From Desulfuromonadales bacterium (GTDB taxonomy: Bacteria; Desulfobacterota; Desulfuromonadia; Desulfuromonadales; UBA2294), in NCBI GenBank assembly GCA_030591795.1, contig JAUVAJ010000002.1, positions 1 to 19,942 on the forward strand: a DNA stretch of 19,942 bases. Reading direction: 5' to 3'. Made by a program: the position numbers and the translations under genes. The notes under the pieces are model-generated. The model made no database searches. It was not told where the DNA came from and saw nothing but the letters and a program-made list of their open reading frames with translations. Every line of letters begins with the position of its first letter. Positions within the stretch are counted from its first letter, which is position 1. Below are positions 1 to 6,691 of the stretch, piece after piece.

Positions 1-90
1 AAGACACACCAAGTTCAACTCAGGAATTATAACCGCAATAACCGATAATGCAATTGCGACTAATGACGATGAGTGATACCTTTTTTGCAT

Positions 91-1071
91 ATGCTAAAGA
101 ACAGGCAAATCATCCATGCTATTGCGCTGTGCAAACATGGCAGTATCCGTAAGGCAGCAACAGCTGTAAACCTCTCCCAACCGGCATTTTCACGTAGTAT
201 TGCAGCGCTGGAAGCAGAGTTGGGAGTACCGCTGTTTGTGCGGATGTCTTCAGGTGTTGAACCGACGGAATATGGTGAACTGCTCTGTCGGCGCGGCAAA
301 ACACTGCTGCATGAACTTTTAGACTTACGGCATGAAATAGAACTGACCAGAACGGGTGGCGCCGGTAAGCTCAAGGTTGCAATGGGACCCTATCCTTCAG
401 AGATATCGGGGCATCGTGCAATAGGCCGGATGTTGCGAAAATCTCCGGATATTGAGTGCCGAGCGATCGTCACTGATTGGCGGCGGGTCTCTCAACTAAT
501 ATTTAATCGCGAAGTAAATCTGGGGTTGGCCGAGCTCAGCTCTACCGGTCAGGATGAGCGTCTGCAGCAAAAGCCGATCGGCTCGCACAACCTCTACTTT
601 TTGTGTCGCCCTGATCATCCACTGGCAAAGCAAAGGCGGGTCACAGAAAAAAACTTACAACTCTTTCCTACGATAACAATCCGTTTCCCCCAACGAATGA
701 AAACAAATTTTCCGGGCATGACAATTATCGATGAGGAAACAGGTGATCGGCTCCCTTCGGTTGAGGTAGAAGATTTGTCCTCTGCCCGCCAATCGGTGGC
801 AGAATCAGACGGCTTTATCCCCTCCAGCCTTTATCAAGCACGCTACGAATTAAAATCTGGTGAGCTGAGCGTGCTTAATTTCAAAGCCCCATGGATGGTT
901 TTGAACTACGGCTTTATCTATTTGAAGGATCGTTCTTTAACCGGGGTCGAAAACAATTTTATTGAGCAGGCGCTTAAAGTTGAGGATGAGGTCAGGCAGG
1001 CAACAAGAGTTTTGGAACAGGAATACCTGCCGGAGTGGATGCGCAGCATGGTAAACCAGCCCATGCCCTAG
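91..1071 (+). CDS. LysR-family transcriptional regulator
   Basis: This is a DNA-binding regulator of the LysR type. The N-terminus carries the family helix-turn-helix, with GSIRKAATAVNLSQPAFSR as the recognisable core, followed by the usual ALEAELGVPLF segment. The remaining ~240 residues fit the periplasmic-binding-protein-like effector domain. Length (about 326 residues) is normal. The frame is open from a GTG at 73, but the ATG at 91 puts the start where LysR proteins usually begin, about 14 residues before the HTH; neither start has a good ribosome binding site. It ends 99 nt before a pair of lipoprotein genes on the same strand and could control them, but no effector or target can be read from the sequence. 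Family confident, role unknown. Confidence 0.88.
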   Translation: MLKNRQIIHAIALCKHGSIRKAATAVNLSQPAFSRSIAALEAELGVPLFVRMSSGVEPTEYGELLCRRGKTLLHELLDLRHEIELTRTGGAGKLKVAMGPYPSEISGHRAIGRMLRKSPDIECRAIVTDWRRVSQLIFNREVNLGLAELSSTGQDERLQQKPIGSHNLYFLCRPDHPLAKQRRVTEKNLQLFPTITIRFPQRMKTNFPGMTIIDEETGDRLPSVEVEDLSSARQSVAESDGFIPSSLYQARYELKSGELSVLNFKAPWMVLNYGFIYLKDRSLTGVENNFIEQALKVEDEVRQATRVLEQEYLPEWMRSMVNQPMP

Positions 1072-1170
1072 GCAGTGCGCAGACAATTTGATTCAGGTGT
1101 TCCATTGGCAGTTTTTTAATATTCTGACAAAAGCAGTTGCTGAATTAATTTTAAGAAGGTAGCCTTGGCT

Positions 1171-2367
1171 ATGACAATGCGAACTCTTCCCTTACTGATT
1201 CTGCTGGCAATCCTGCTGTGTATAACAAGCGGGTGTATCGGCCGCCCATTTCAACCTCAGCCTGAGACTATCAAGACGTTTCAGTTGCGCGCCGCAAATC
1301 AATCACAAGCTGATGTGCGCGTGACGGCAGCGGTCCCCTCTCCCGAGGAGACCCGGACATTATTCGATCTTGATCTCTATAGCCGGGGCATACAACCGGT
1401 CTGGCTGGAAATTGAGAACAACAGCTCCGACCGGCTGCGCTTTGCTCCGACCAGCCTCGACCGTGAATATTTTTCACCGTTTGAAGTCTCCTACACCCAT
1501 AGATCAGGACGCTCCGATGCAGCGCGAGTCGCCATGGACCGATACCTGTACGACTCGGCAATGCCACGCCAGATCCCGCCGAGAACCACGCTTTCAGGTT
1601 TCGTGTTTACGCATTCAAGCCCGGGAACCAAAGGGTTCAGTATCGACCTTTTCGGCGCCAGCGGTGGCGGTTACGCTTTTACCTTTTTCATCCCGGTGCC
1701 TGGCTTTACTCCGGATCATGCGAAAATCAGTGCGACAAACCTCTACCCTGCAGAGCAGCGACGCGAATATCGGTTGGACGAATTCAAGACCGTTGCCTCA
1801 GAGCAACCACAGCGAGCTGACAAACAAAATAGTCCCGGCACCGGTCGGCCGATCAACCTGCTTTTTGTCGGCGAGGCAAAGGACCTGCTCCATGCCCTGC
1901 TCCGAGCAGGCTGGTACGAGGTGTCTCGACCGACCGAGGCAGCAGAGATCGCCCAGGCTCAGTATTTAGATGGACGTGTCGCTGATGCGGTGTTGCGCAA
2001 ACGCCGACAAGGAAAAACCGAGCGTAATGAGTTGCTGCTCTGGCTCAGTCCCTTGATTGTCGAGGGCAAACCGCTCTGGTGGGCGCAGACCAACCAGTTT
2101 TTCAGTAACTGGCTGGGACAGACTGCCCTGGATCCGGATGTGGATGATGCAACGGCCTATCTGCTGCAGGATATGTGGTATTCACAAGGTCTTGCGAATT
2201 ACGCCTGGACCACTGGTATCGCCTACAAGGGCAAAGAAAATAATTTTTTCGTCACACCTTTTTTCACCTCAGGTCGTCGAGCCGTGCTCTGGTTGTCAGC
2301 CAACCCGGTGTCGATGCTGGAGACGAAGCGTTTAGACTTCGACACGCTCGCAGGTGTTAGCCAATGA
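1171..2367 (+). CDS. LssY C-terminal-like lipoprotein (divergent copy)
   Basis: Predicted lipoprotein: a hydrophobic leader ends in a lipobox (ITSGC, Cys22 from the ATG at 1171), so the mature protein should be anchored to a membrane by its Cys. The body is a paralogue of the next gene. Shared blocks are PS-EE/AEAR-LF-DLYxxGIQPxWLxIEN, YPAExRREY, the NLLFVGEAKDLLHALLRAGW segment, and DPDVDDATAYLLQDM near the end. The C-terminal half resembles the LssY C-terminal domain, but this copy has lost the FGR-QD, RDIG and THK blocks kept in its neighbour. An AAGAAGG at 1153-1159 lies 11 nt from ATG 1171 and 5 nt from a possible TTG start at 1165. The stop overlaps the next start (ATGA). Biochemical function unknown. 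Confidence 0.8.
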   Translation: MTMRTLPLLILLAILLCITSGCIGRPFQPQPETIKTFQLRAANQSQADVRVTAAVPSPEETRTLFDLDLYSRGIQPVWLEIENNSSDRLRFAPTSLDREYFSPFEVSYTHRSGRSDAARVAMDRYLYDSAMPRQIPPRTTLSGFVFTHSSPGTKGFSIDLFGASGGGYAFTFFIPVPGFTPDHAKISATNLYPAEQRREYRLDEFKTVASEQPQRADKQNSPGTGRPINLLFVGEAKDLLHALLRAGWYEVSRPTEAAEIAQAQYLDGRVADAVLRKRRQGKTERNELLLWLSPLIVEGKPLWWAQTNQFFSNWLGQTALDPDVDDATAYLLQDMWYSQGLANYAWTTGIAYKGKENNFFVTPFFTSGRRAVLWLSANPVSMLETKRLDFDTLAGVSQ

Positions 2368-3665
2368 GAAACTTTATCCAACAATTGAATTTCGGAAAGA
2401 TGCAGAGCAGAAACAATTGGCTAGCGCCCTTGAAAGCGCTTGGCTGGCTCGGTCTGTTGCTGCTGGTTGGCTGCAGTTATGCTTTCCAGCCCACCCCGAT
2501 CGATAAAGTGCCTTTTCGTGATCGGGCCGAAACCCAGACCCTTGGCTCGGCACATGTAACGGTTGCCGTTCCGAGCGCGGCGGAAGCCCGGGCCCTGTTC
2601 GCCACTGATCTGTACCAGAAAGGGATTCAACCGATCTGGCTGCAGATAGAGAACCGCGGCGAGAATGAACTGACCTTTCTCCCGGTCGGGACCGATGCCG
2701 GATACTTCACCCCCCTCGACAGTGCCGGGCTCATTACCAGTAAAACTTCAAAAAAAGAGGATCAGCAGGTCAATGACTACTTTTTTGACCGCAGCATGAC
2801 ACGTTTCATCGCCCCCGGTGAGACCCGTAGCGGCTTCCTGTTCACCCGGCTCGACGAAGGGACCAAGACGTTTAACATCGACATCATTGAAAACCAGCAG
2901 GGGTTGCGGCAATTCACTTTTTTCATTCAGGTTCCCGGCCTGAAAATTGACCACCTGAGTGTCAACTGGGAAGCGCTCTACCCTGCGGATGCAGTCAGAG
3001 AATATACGCAAGATGAATTGGCCGAAACCCTGACCAATCAATCACCCTGCTGCGTGTTGGATGCAAAAGGCAAGGATCAGGGCGACCCGCTTAATCTGGT
3101 CATTATTGGTGAGCATGATGAGGTCTATTATGCATTTTTGCGCGCCGGCTGGGATGAAACCGAAACCATCTATGGTGCGTCCCTGTTTAAGACCGCCACC
3201 TCTTTCCTTTCCGGGTCTGAATACCGCTACTCGCCGGTGAGTGGTCTCTACGTTTTCGGGCGTAAGCAGGATGTAGCTTTCCAGAAAGCCCGTGGCGATA
3301 TCCACGAGCGCAATCATCTGCGACTATGGATGACGCCTTACCGATATAAAGGGAAGCCGGTCTGGATTGGACAGATCAGCCGTGATATCGGCGTACGTTT
3401 TACCTGGCGGACAATTACCACCCACAAAATTGATCCGGATGTCGATGAAACCCGTGAATTCCTGTTGGAGGATCTGGCCTATGCACAAGCGCTGGCTAAA
3501 TTTTCTTATGTTGGCGGAGTCGGCGCCGCTTCGATCGATGCACCACGCGGCAACCTTACCGGTGACCCCTACTTTACCGATGGCTACCGCTTGGTGCTGT
3601 GGGTCTCTGCCAAACCGATAGCCATGGATGATATTGAGGCGCTGGACTGGACACCCGGAGAATAA
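2364..3665 (+). CDS. LssY C-terminal domain lipoprotein
   Basis: Second member of the tandem pair, overlapping the first gene by 4 nt, so translation is likely coupled. A long N-terminal region precedes a hydrophobic stretch and lipobox (LLLLVGC, Cys37). The C-terminal ~200 residues carry the LssY_C pattern: LNLVIIGEHDEVYYAFLRAGW, then SGLYVFGRKQDVAFQKA, RNHLRLWMTP, GKPVWIGQISRDIGV and THKIDPDVDETREFLLEDL. The domain was named from LssY of the Legionella lss locus and its activity is not established. An internal ATG at 2400 is a weaker alternative start because it has no spaced ribosome binding site. A strong palindrome follows about 58 nt after the stop. Likely an envelope protein; substrate unknown. 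Confidence 0.85.
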   Translation: MRNFIQQLNFGKMQSRNNWLAPLKALGWLGLLLLVGCSYAFQPTPIDKVPFRDRAETQTLGSAHVTVAVPSAAEARALFATDLYQKGIQPIWLQIENRGENELTFLPVGTDAGYFTPLDSAGLITSKTSKKEDQQVNDYFFDRSMTRFIAPGETRSGFLFTRLDEGTKTFNIDIIENQQGLRQFTFFIQVPGLKIDHLSVNWEALYPADAVREYTQDELAETLTNQSPCCVLDAKGKDQGDPLNLVIIGEHDEVYYAFLRAGWDETETIYGASLFKTATSFLSGSEYRYSPVSGLYVFGRKQDVAFQKARGDIHERNHLRLWMTPYRYKGKPVWIGQISRDIGVRFTWRTITTHKIDPDVDETREFLLEDLAYAQALAKFSYVGGVGAASIDAPRGNLTGDPYFTDGYRLVLWVSAKPIAMDDIEALDWTPGE

Positions 3666-3722
3666 CCCTGCTGGCTGATCAGAGTCATGGACACAGCGGA
3701 GTAATCAACACCGATCAAATAG

Positions 3723-3754
3723 CAACACCCCGGTCGATATCGACCGGGGTGTTG
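3723..3754. terminator. Perfect 32-bp palindrome, probable bidirectional terminator
   Basis: The arm AACACCCCGGTCGAT is followed at once by its exact reverse complement, flanked by one more C/G pair, giving a 32-bp perfect palindrome. It lies between two convergent genes, the lipoprotein pair (+) ending at 3665 and the DUF2490 gene (-) ending at 3798. The T tracts after it are weak on both sides (TTGGTT on +, CTATTTG on -), so a factor-independent role is inferred mainly from position and stem strength. Confidence 0.7.
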
Positions 3755-3797
3755 TTGGTTAATGCTGGAACACCTGGTAATTAATTACTACCAATTA

Positions 3798-4457
3798 CTA
3801 AAAATAAAACCCGAACGCAATCCCCAGTGCCGCGCCAGTCTCTTTTTTTGGTTCTGTTTCGACATGGTAGCCCAAGAACACATCAACGGAACCCCACTCA
3901 CTATAAGGGACCGAAACACCGGTGATTATTCGATGCCGCTGCCCCCACCTGTTGAAGCGCGAATCGTAGTAAAGCTCGTAAGAAGCAAAACCTGTCCACT
4001 CTTGAGTAAAGACTGTAAACGGCTTTTCAATCTGCAACCGATTACGGTAACGAAAAGACCAACTGCTGACATTGTCAAACTTTCGCAGATCAAGTCGGTT
4101 ACGATCACTCAGCAGCCAACCGCTACCGAGATCCTTGTACAACTTCAGGTCAAGCACGACGCGCGTTTCATTCGTATCCGGAGGATCGACAGCTTTCCAG
4201 ATGTAACGGACACCAGCACGCCACGACCAGTGCTGGTTCATCCGCCGATCCCATGAAATACCGAGTGCCGTTTCCTCGTATTGAAAAGTGGGCTCATCGG
4301 CAAAGGCGGCCAGAATAAAAATACGGTCTTTGCCGACATCATCCATCTTGATCCAGATGTCGAATTCCGGCCAGGCTTCAGCTTCAAGATCAGCAGCCGC
4401 ATGCACAGAGCCAACAGCTACAAGCATGGCAATAATAATCAGGAGTAATGTTTTGAT
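3798..4457 (-). CDS. DUF2490-type outer-membrane protein, apparent ATC start
   Basis: A ~219-residue predicted outer-membrane beta-barrel of the DUF2490 kind. It has alternating aromatic/polar strands, repeated RNRL/RYRNRLQ-type segments, and ends in Phe (AFGFYF) as many outer-membrane proteins do. The first ATG in frame (4427) gives a leader with no positive charge and no ribosome binding site. Ten codons upstream an ATC at 4457 gives MKTLLLIIIAMLVAVGSVHA, a textbook signal peptide with cleavage after VHA. GAGGA at 4465-4469 is 7 nt from that ATC, and a good promoter lies just upstream. No ATG, GTG or TTG exists between the upstream stop and 4427. I therefore place the start at ATC 4457 and treat 4427 as the fallback. 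Function of the family is unknown. Confidence 0.78.
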   Translation of the reverse strand: MKTLLLIIIAMLVAVGSVHAAADLEAEAWPEFDIWIKMDDVGKDRIFILAAFADEPTFQYEETALGISWDRRMNQHWSWRAGVRYIWKAVDPPDTNETRVVLDLKLYKDLGSGWLLSDRNRLDLRKFDNVSSWSFRYRNRLQIEKPFTVFTQEWTGFASYELYYDSRFNRWGQRHRIITGVSVPYSEWGSVDVFLGYHVETEPKKETGAALGIAFGFYF

Positions 4458-4464
4458 TGTCTTG

Positions 4465-4469
4465 TCCTC
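4465..4469 (-). promoter_or_regulatory. Ribosome binding site that selects the ATC start
   Basis: The minus strand reads GAGGA here, with 7 nt (CAAGACA) before ATC AAA ACA. Nothing comparable precedes the downstream ATG at 4427, where the preceding codons are ATT ATT ATT GCC. Confidence 0.65.
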
Positions 4470-4485
4470 TTCAATTTAAGCGATA

Positions 4486-4515
4486 TTCATAGCATTCGGT
4501 ATTGAGCTTTGTCAA
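4486..4515 (-). promoter_or_regulatory. Sigma-70-type promoter of the DUF2490 gene
   Basis: On the minus strand a consensus -35 (TTGACA, 4510-4515) is followed after 18 bp by TATGAA (4486-4491), preceded by TGC so that it also forms an extended -10. The -35 overlaps the stop codon of the upstream transporter gene. A start of transcription near 4479 would leave a short leader of about 22 nt before the ATC start. Confidence 0.65.
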
Positions 4516-5381
4516 TTTGAGCCAAAACATGGCGGCGTTGTTTTCATCAGTCGGTGAAACAAAAGCCCCGCTGAAATCAGCACGAACTGCAGCACCACAA
4601 ACAGGCCGGCAAAGGTCAAAAATTCCGGTCGACCAAGGCAGGTTGCAGCAATGACGGCAGCGATACCGAGGTTGTGAATGGCATACTCAAACGGTAACAC
4701 CATCTTATCCCAGCCCTGCAGCTTCAAGACATTCCCGACTCCCCAGCCGACCAGCATCGCGTAGCCGGTAAAAACTGTTCCGAGCATTAGCACGTCGTCA
4801 ATCATCGTCTCGGCTTTTTGCCATTGCGGAAATATAATGGCGACCAGCAGGGCGATCAGCAACAAAATACCGACACTACGCAGACAACGTGAATTGTGCT
4901 GGATAAATCGTGGGAATATATGGCGAATCAGCATCCCGACCAGAACCGGCATAAGCAAAAGAAAGAGAAGTCGTTCAACCATCAAGCCAAACGGAAGTTG
5001 CAGGTTCTCAGTCAGAAAAACCTGCGGGAGAAGTAGAGTCAACAAAATCGGCAGGGTGATAAAAGCGTGCAAGCTCGACAGACCGGTCAGCACGACCGAC
5101 AGGGCGGCATTGCTTTTAACCAGATAGCAGTAGTAATTAGACAGAGCGCCACCCGGGCAGGCTGCAATCAACACCAGCGCACCAGTCATTTCAGAACTTG
5201 TGGCGAGCAATTTACCAATTACCAGCGCTCCGGTCGGGAGAAGGACAAGTCCTATAAGACTGCTCCAGAGTACGGTGCCCGGGGTACGGGTAATTAACCT
5301 GAATTGTTCAACACTCAGACCGGTGCCGACAATTGTCATCATCAGAACAACCAGTGCAGGGACGAAGTAGGTCAACAGCAT
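4512..5381 (-). CDS. Bile acid:sodium symporter (BASS) family transporter
   Basis: Integral membrane protein of about 289 residues with 8-10 hydrophobic segments. The family pattern is clear: VVLMMTIVGTGLSVEQF near the start, a LVLIAACPGGALSNYYCYLVKSNAALSV block resembling the BASS P-G-G-x-x-S-N motif, and a C-terminal EYAIHNLGIAAVIAATCLG segment. BASS proteins move organic anions such as bile acids, pantoate or keto acids with sodium; the substrate here cannot be told. The frame is open from a GTG at 5426, but that codon sits inside the loop of an inverted repeat and has no ribosome binding site. ATG 5381 is preceded by GGAGG (5394-5398), though with a long 12-nt spacing. The DUF2490 gene follows, with its own promoter overlapping this stop. 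Confidence 0.85.
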   Translation of the reverse strand: MLLTYFVPALVVLMMTIVGTGLSVEQFRLITRTPGTVLWSSLIGLVLLPTGALVIGKLLATSSEMTGALVLIAACPGGALSNYYCYLVKSNAALSVVLTGLSSLHAFITLPILLTLLLPQVFLTENLQLPFGLMVERLLFLLLMPVLVGMLIRHIFPRFIQHNSRCLRSVGILLLIALLVAIIFPQWQKAETMIDDVLMLGTVFTGYAMLVGWGVGNVLKLQGWDKMVLPFEYAIHNLGIAAVIAATCLGRPEFLTFAGLFVVLQFVLISAGLLFHRLMKTTPPCFGSN

Positions 5382-5410
5382 CGATCTATTGTGCCTCCAG
5401 AGTAATACAC

Positions 5411-5451
5411 AAACAGACTGACCCACTATTAACTTGCGGATCAGTCTGTTT
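5411..5451. repeat. 11-bp inverted repeat upstream of the transporter
   Basis: AAACAGACTGA (5411-5421) is repeated as its exact complement at 5441-5451 with a 19-nt spacer. It lies 30 bp upstream of the chosen transporter start and after the DUF302 gene. It could be an operator, a leader hairpin or the terminator of the DUF302 unit; no U tract follows on the minus strand, which makes a terminator less likely. Confidence 0.5.
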
Positions 5452-5514
5452 ATCAGGCTTTTACTATAAATTTGACTGAAAGTTTAATTGTAAAGAATCA
5501 AATAAGGGTGATCG

Positions 5515-5922
5515 CTACTGTCGGCCAAGCTCCTCAATAACCGTTTCCATCTGTTCCTTGATCTTGATCGCACCCTCAATCGCTTCAGGCGCGTCCAACA
5601 CATCCATAATCCGGAGCGGATCCTTAATCATCACCCGGCAACCGCCTGACGTAAGTTCGTAGACAATCACGTTGCATGGCATAAGTAAGCCAATATCAGG
5701 GTCGGCCTTGAAGATCATGGAGGCAAACTCCGGATTACAGGCACCGAGAATGATATAACGCCCGAACGATTCCTGTAAATCCTTGCACATGATTTCATCT
5801 ACCCGCAGCCGGGTCCAGATTCTAAAACCGTGATTATTGAGCAGTTCCTCGATCTTCGCAACTGTAGCATCGAAACCTGACTCAACCTCTGTACCGAAAC
5901 CATAGCGACATTTGCCGGGCAT
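5515..5922 (-). CDS. DUF302 domain protein
   Basis: A 135-residue DUF302 protein, close to the usual size of a single-domain member. The family signature is visible as YIILGACNPEFASM followed by DIGLLMPCNVIVYEL, with a conserved Cys in each block; a third Cys (MCKDLQ) precedes them. The frame is open to 6015, but GGAGGG at 5927-5932 stands 4-5 nt before ATG 5922 and the DUF302 fold starts right after it, so the long N-terminal extension is not used. It follows the 66-residue zinc-binding-type gene after 59 nt and may be cotranscribed with it. DUF302 proteins have no agreed activity, and links to redox or sulfur chemistry are only suggestive. Confidence 0.85.
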   Translation of the reverse strand: MPGKCRYGFGTEVESGFDATVAKIEELLNNHGFRIWTRLRVDEIMCKDLQESFGRYIILGACNPEFASMIFKADPDIGLLMPCNVIVYELTSGGCRVMIKDPLRIMDVLDAPEAIEGAIKIKEQMETVIEELGRQ

Positions 5923-5981
5923 AAGACCCTCCATTTTTTTCTCAACGGTTCTATTAATGTTCAAGCTAGTAGTATAGAAGA

Positions 5982-6182
5982 TTATTGCATTGACGCAACC
6001 GCACACCCCAAACAAACCGGCTGCAGCTGGTAAAGACCGTTTTCCGGATTGTAAGCTGTAACATGCTGCAGATGCGTAGCGCAGGTAGTTTTAAAACAGA
6101 CCGAGCACGCCTTGCTCGGCCCGGTCGATTTCAGATCACAGACATGACACATCCACGGTCCGTCAACACTTTCGTTGATCAT
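5982..6182 (-). CDS. Small Cys-rich protein with eight-ligand zinc cross-brace spacing
   Basis: A 66-residue protein not recognised as a named family. Its ligands are spaced C12-x2-C15, C26-x2-C29, C34-x2-H37, C57-x2-C60, the arrangement of PHD/RING/FYVE-like cross-brace modules that hold two zinc ions. That it binds zinc is inference. No signal peptide or membrane segment, so probably cytoplasmic. ATG 6182 is preceded by AAAGGGGA with about 5 nt spacing, supporting real translation. It precedes the DUF302 gene on the same strand and is divergent from the His/Cys-rich gene at 6423. The longer open frame of the DUF302 gene overlaps its 3' end, but that extension is judged not to be coding. Confidence 0.7.
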   Translation of the reverse strand: MINESVDGPWMCHVCDLKSTGPSKACSVCFKTTCATHLQHVTAYNPENGLYQLQPVCLGCAVASMQ

Positions 6183-6281
6183 CTTTTCCCCTTTACAGAC
6201 ATGTGCCTCTCAGAATAATCGAACCAGGCACAACATGCAAAGGAATCCGGCAGGAAATGCACATCAGGATGAAGCAAAAAT

Positions 6282-6325
6282 AATCGCCCAGGCTTCGTCA
6301 CGCTGCCCCGGAAAGCCTGATGATT
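6282..6325 (-). terminator. Leftward hairpin with T tract
   Basis: On the minus strand, AATC..CAGGCTT pairs with AAGCCTG...GATT around a ~16-nt loop and is followed by ATTTTTG. On the plus strand it is followed by A residues, so it can only stop leftward transcription. It is the first terminator-like structure downstream of the cobalamin operon, about 370 nt past cobD, and would protect the 66-residue gene from read-through. The stem has internal mismatches. Confidence 0.45.
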
Positions 6326-6344
6326 AAAAAAACGGGCTGGATGA

Positions 6345-6372
6345 TTGAAATTTCTCCAAGGAGAGTTATTCT
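6345..6372 (+). promoter_or_regulatory. Possible promoter with operator-like palindrome
   Basis: TTGAAA (6345-6350) and TATTCT (6367-6372) are separated by 16 bp, and the spacer contains TCTCC-AA-GGAGA, a short inverted repeat that could bind a repressor. It lies about 50 bp upstream of the His/Cys-rich gene start. Only partial consensus matches, so this is tentative. Confidence 0.3.
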
Positions 6373-6422
6373 TAGGAGCAAACCAATGTAATTGTCGAAC
6401 TTGTCATGCACAGGAGAAGTAT

Positions 6423-6686
6423 ATGGGGCACAAAGATAAACATCATAAGGAAAAACATCAGCATAAAGATGACAAGAAAAAGCATAAAAAAGGCGACAAA
6501 TATTCAGCCAAGGGCAAAGACGAATGTCAATCGCCCGATTACCACAAAATGCACATGTGCGTCCTGAAACACATGAGCCAGATGCAGATGTTTGACGAAC
6601 TTAGTGTTAATCCGACCCACCGCTGTTCGCGTTGCGGCTGTTCGTCGAACAAATCTAAAAACCTCTGTCAGCCGTACGAACTCTAA
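6423..6686 (+). CDS. Small His/Lys-rich protein with C-terminal Cys motif
   Basis: An 87-residue protein in two parts. Residues 1-31 are almost entirely Lys, His, Asp and Gly, with six His, resembling metal-storing tails of nickel or zinc chaperones. Residues 35-87 hold C35, H41, H44, C46, H50 and a C68-x2-C71-x-C73...C82 cluster ending LCQPYEL. The end recalls small deltaproteobacterial zinc-finger proteins that finish with a CxxC...LCxP pattern. No signal peptide. AGGAG at 6412-6416 is 6 nt from ATG 6423, clearly better than the TTG at 6345 that also opens the frame. It ends 5 nt from the convergent cobD stop. Metal binding is inferred; whether it handles cobalt for the neighbouring pathway is speculation. 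Confidence 0.75.
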   Translation: MGHKDKHHKEKHQHKDDKKKHKKGDKYSAKGKDECQSPDYHKMHMCVLKHMSQMQMFDELSVNPTHRCSRCGCSSNKSKNLCQPYEL

Positions 6687-6691
6687 ATCTG

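Noticed and set aside
1072..1170. Promoter for the lipoprotein pair
   Set aside because: TTGGCA and TTGATT hexamers occur but neither has an acceptable -10 at proper spacing.
5923..6015. Longer start of the DUF302 protein
   Set aside because: It would overlap the 66-residue gene, has no ribosome binding site, and the DUF302 domain begins right after ATG 5922 with GGAGGG upstream.
6345..6422. N-terminal extension of the His/Cys-rich protein that would contain a CRTCH (CxxCH heme-like) motif
   Set aside because: It needs a TTG start without a good ribosome binding site, while ATG 6423 has an ideal one; no signal peptide would be present for heme attachment.
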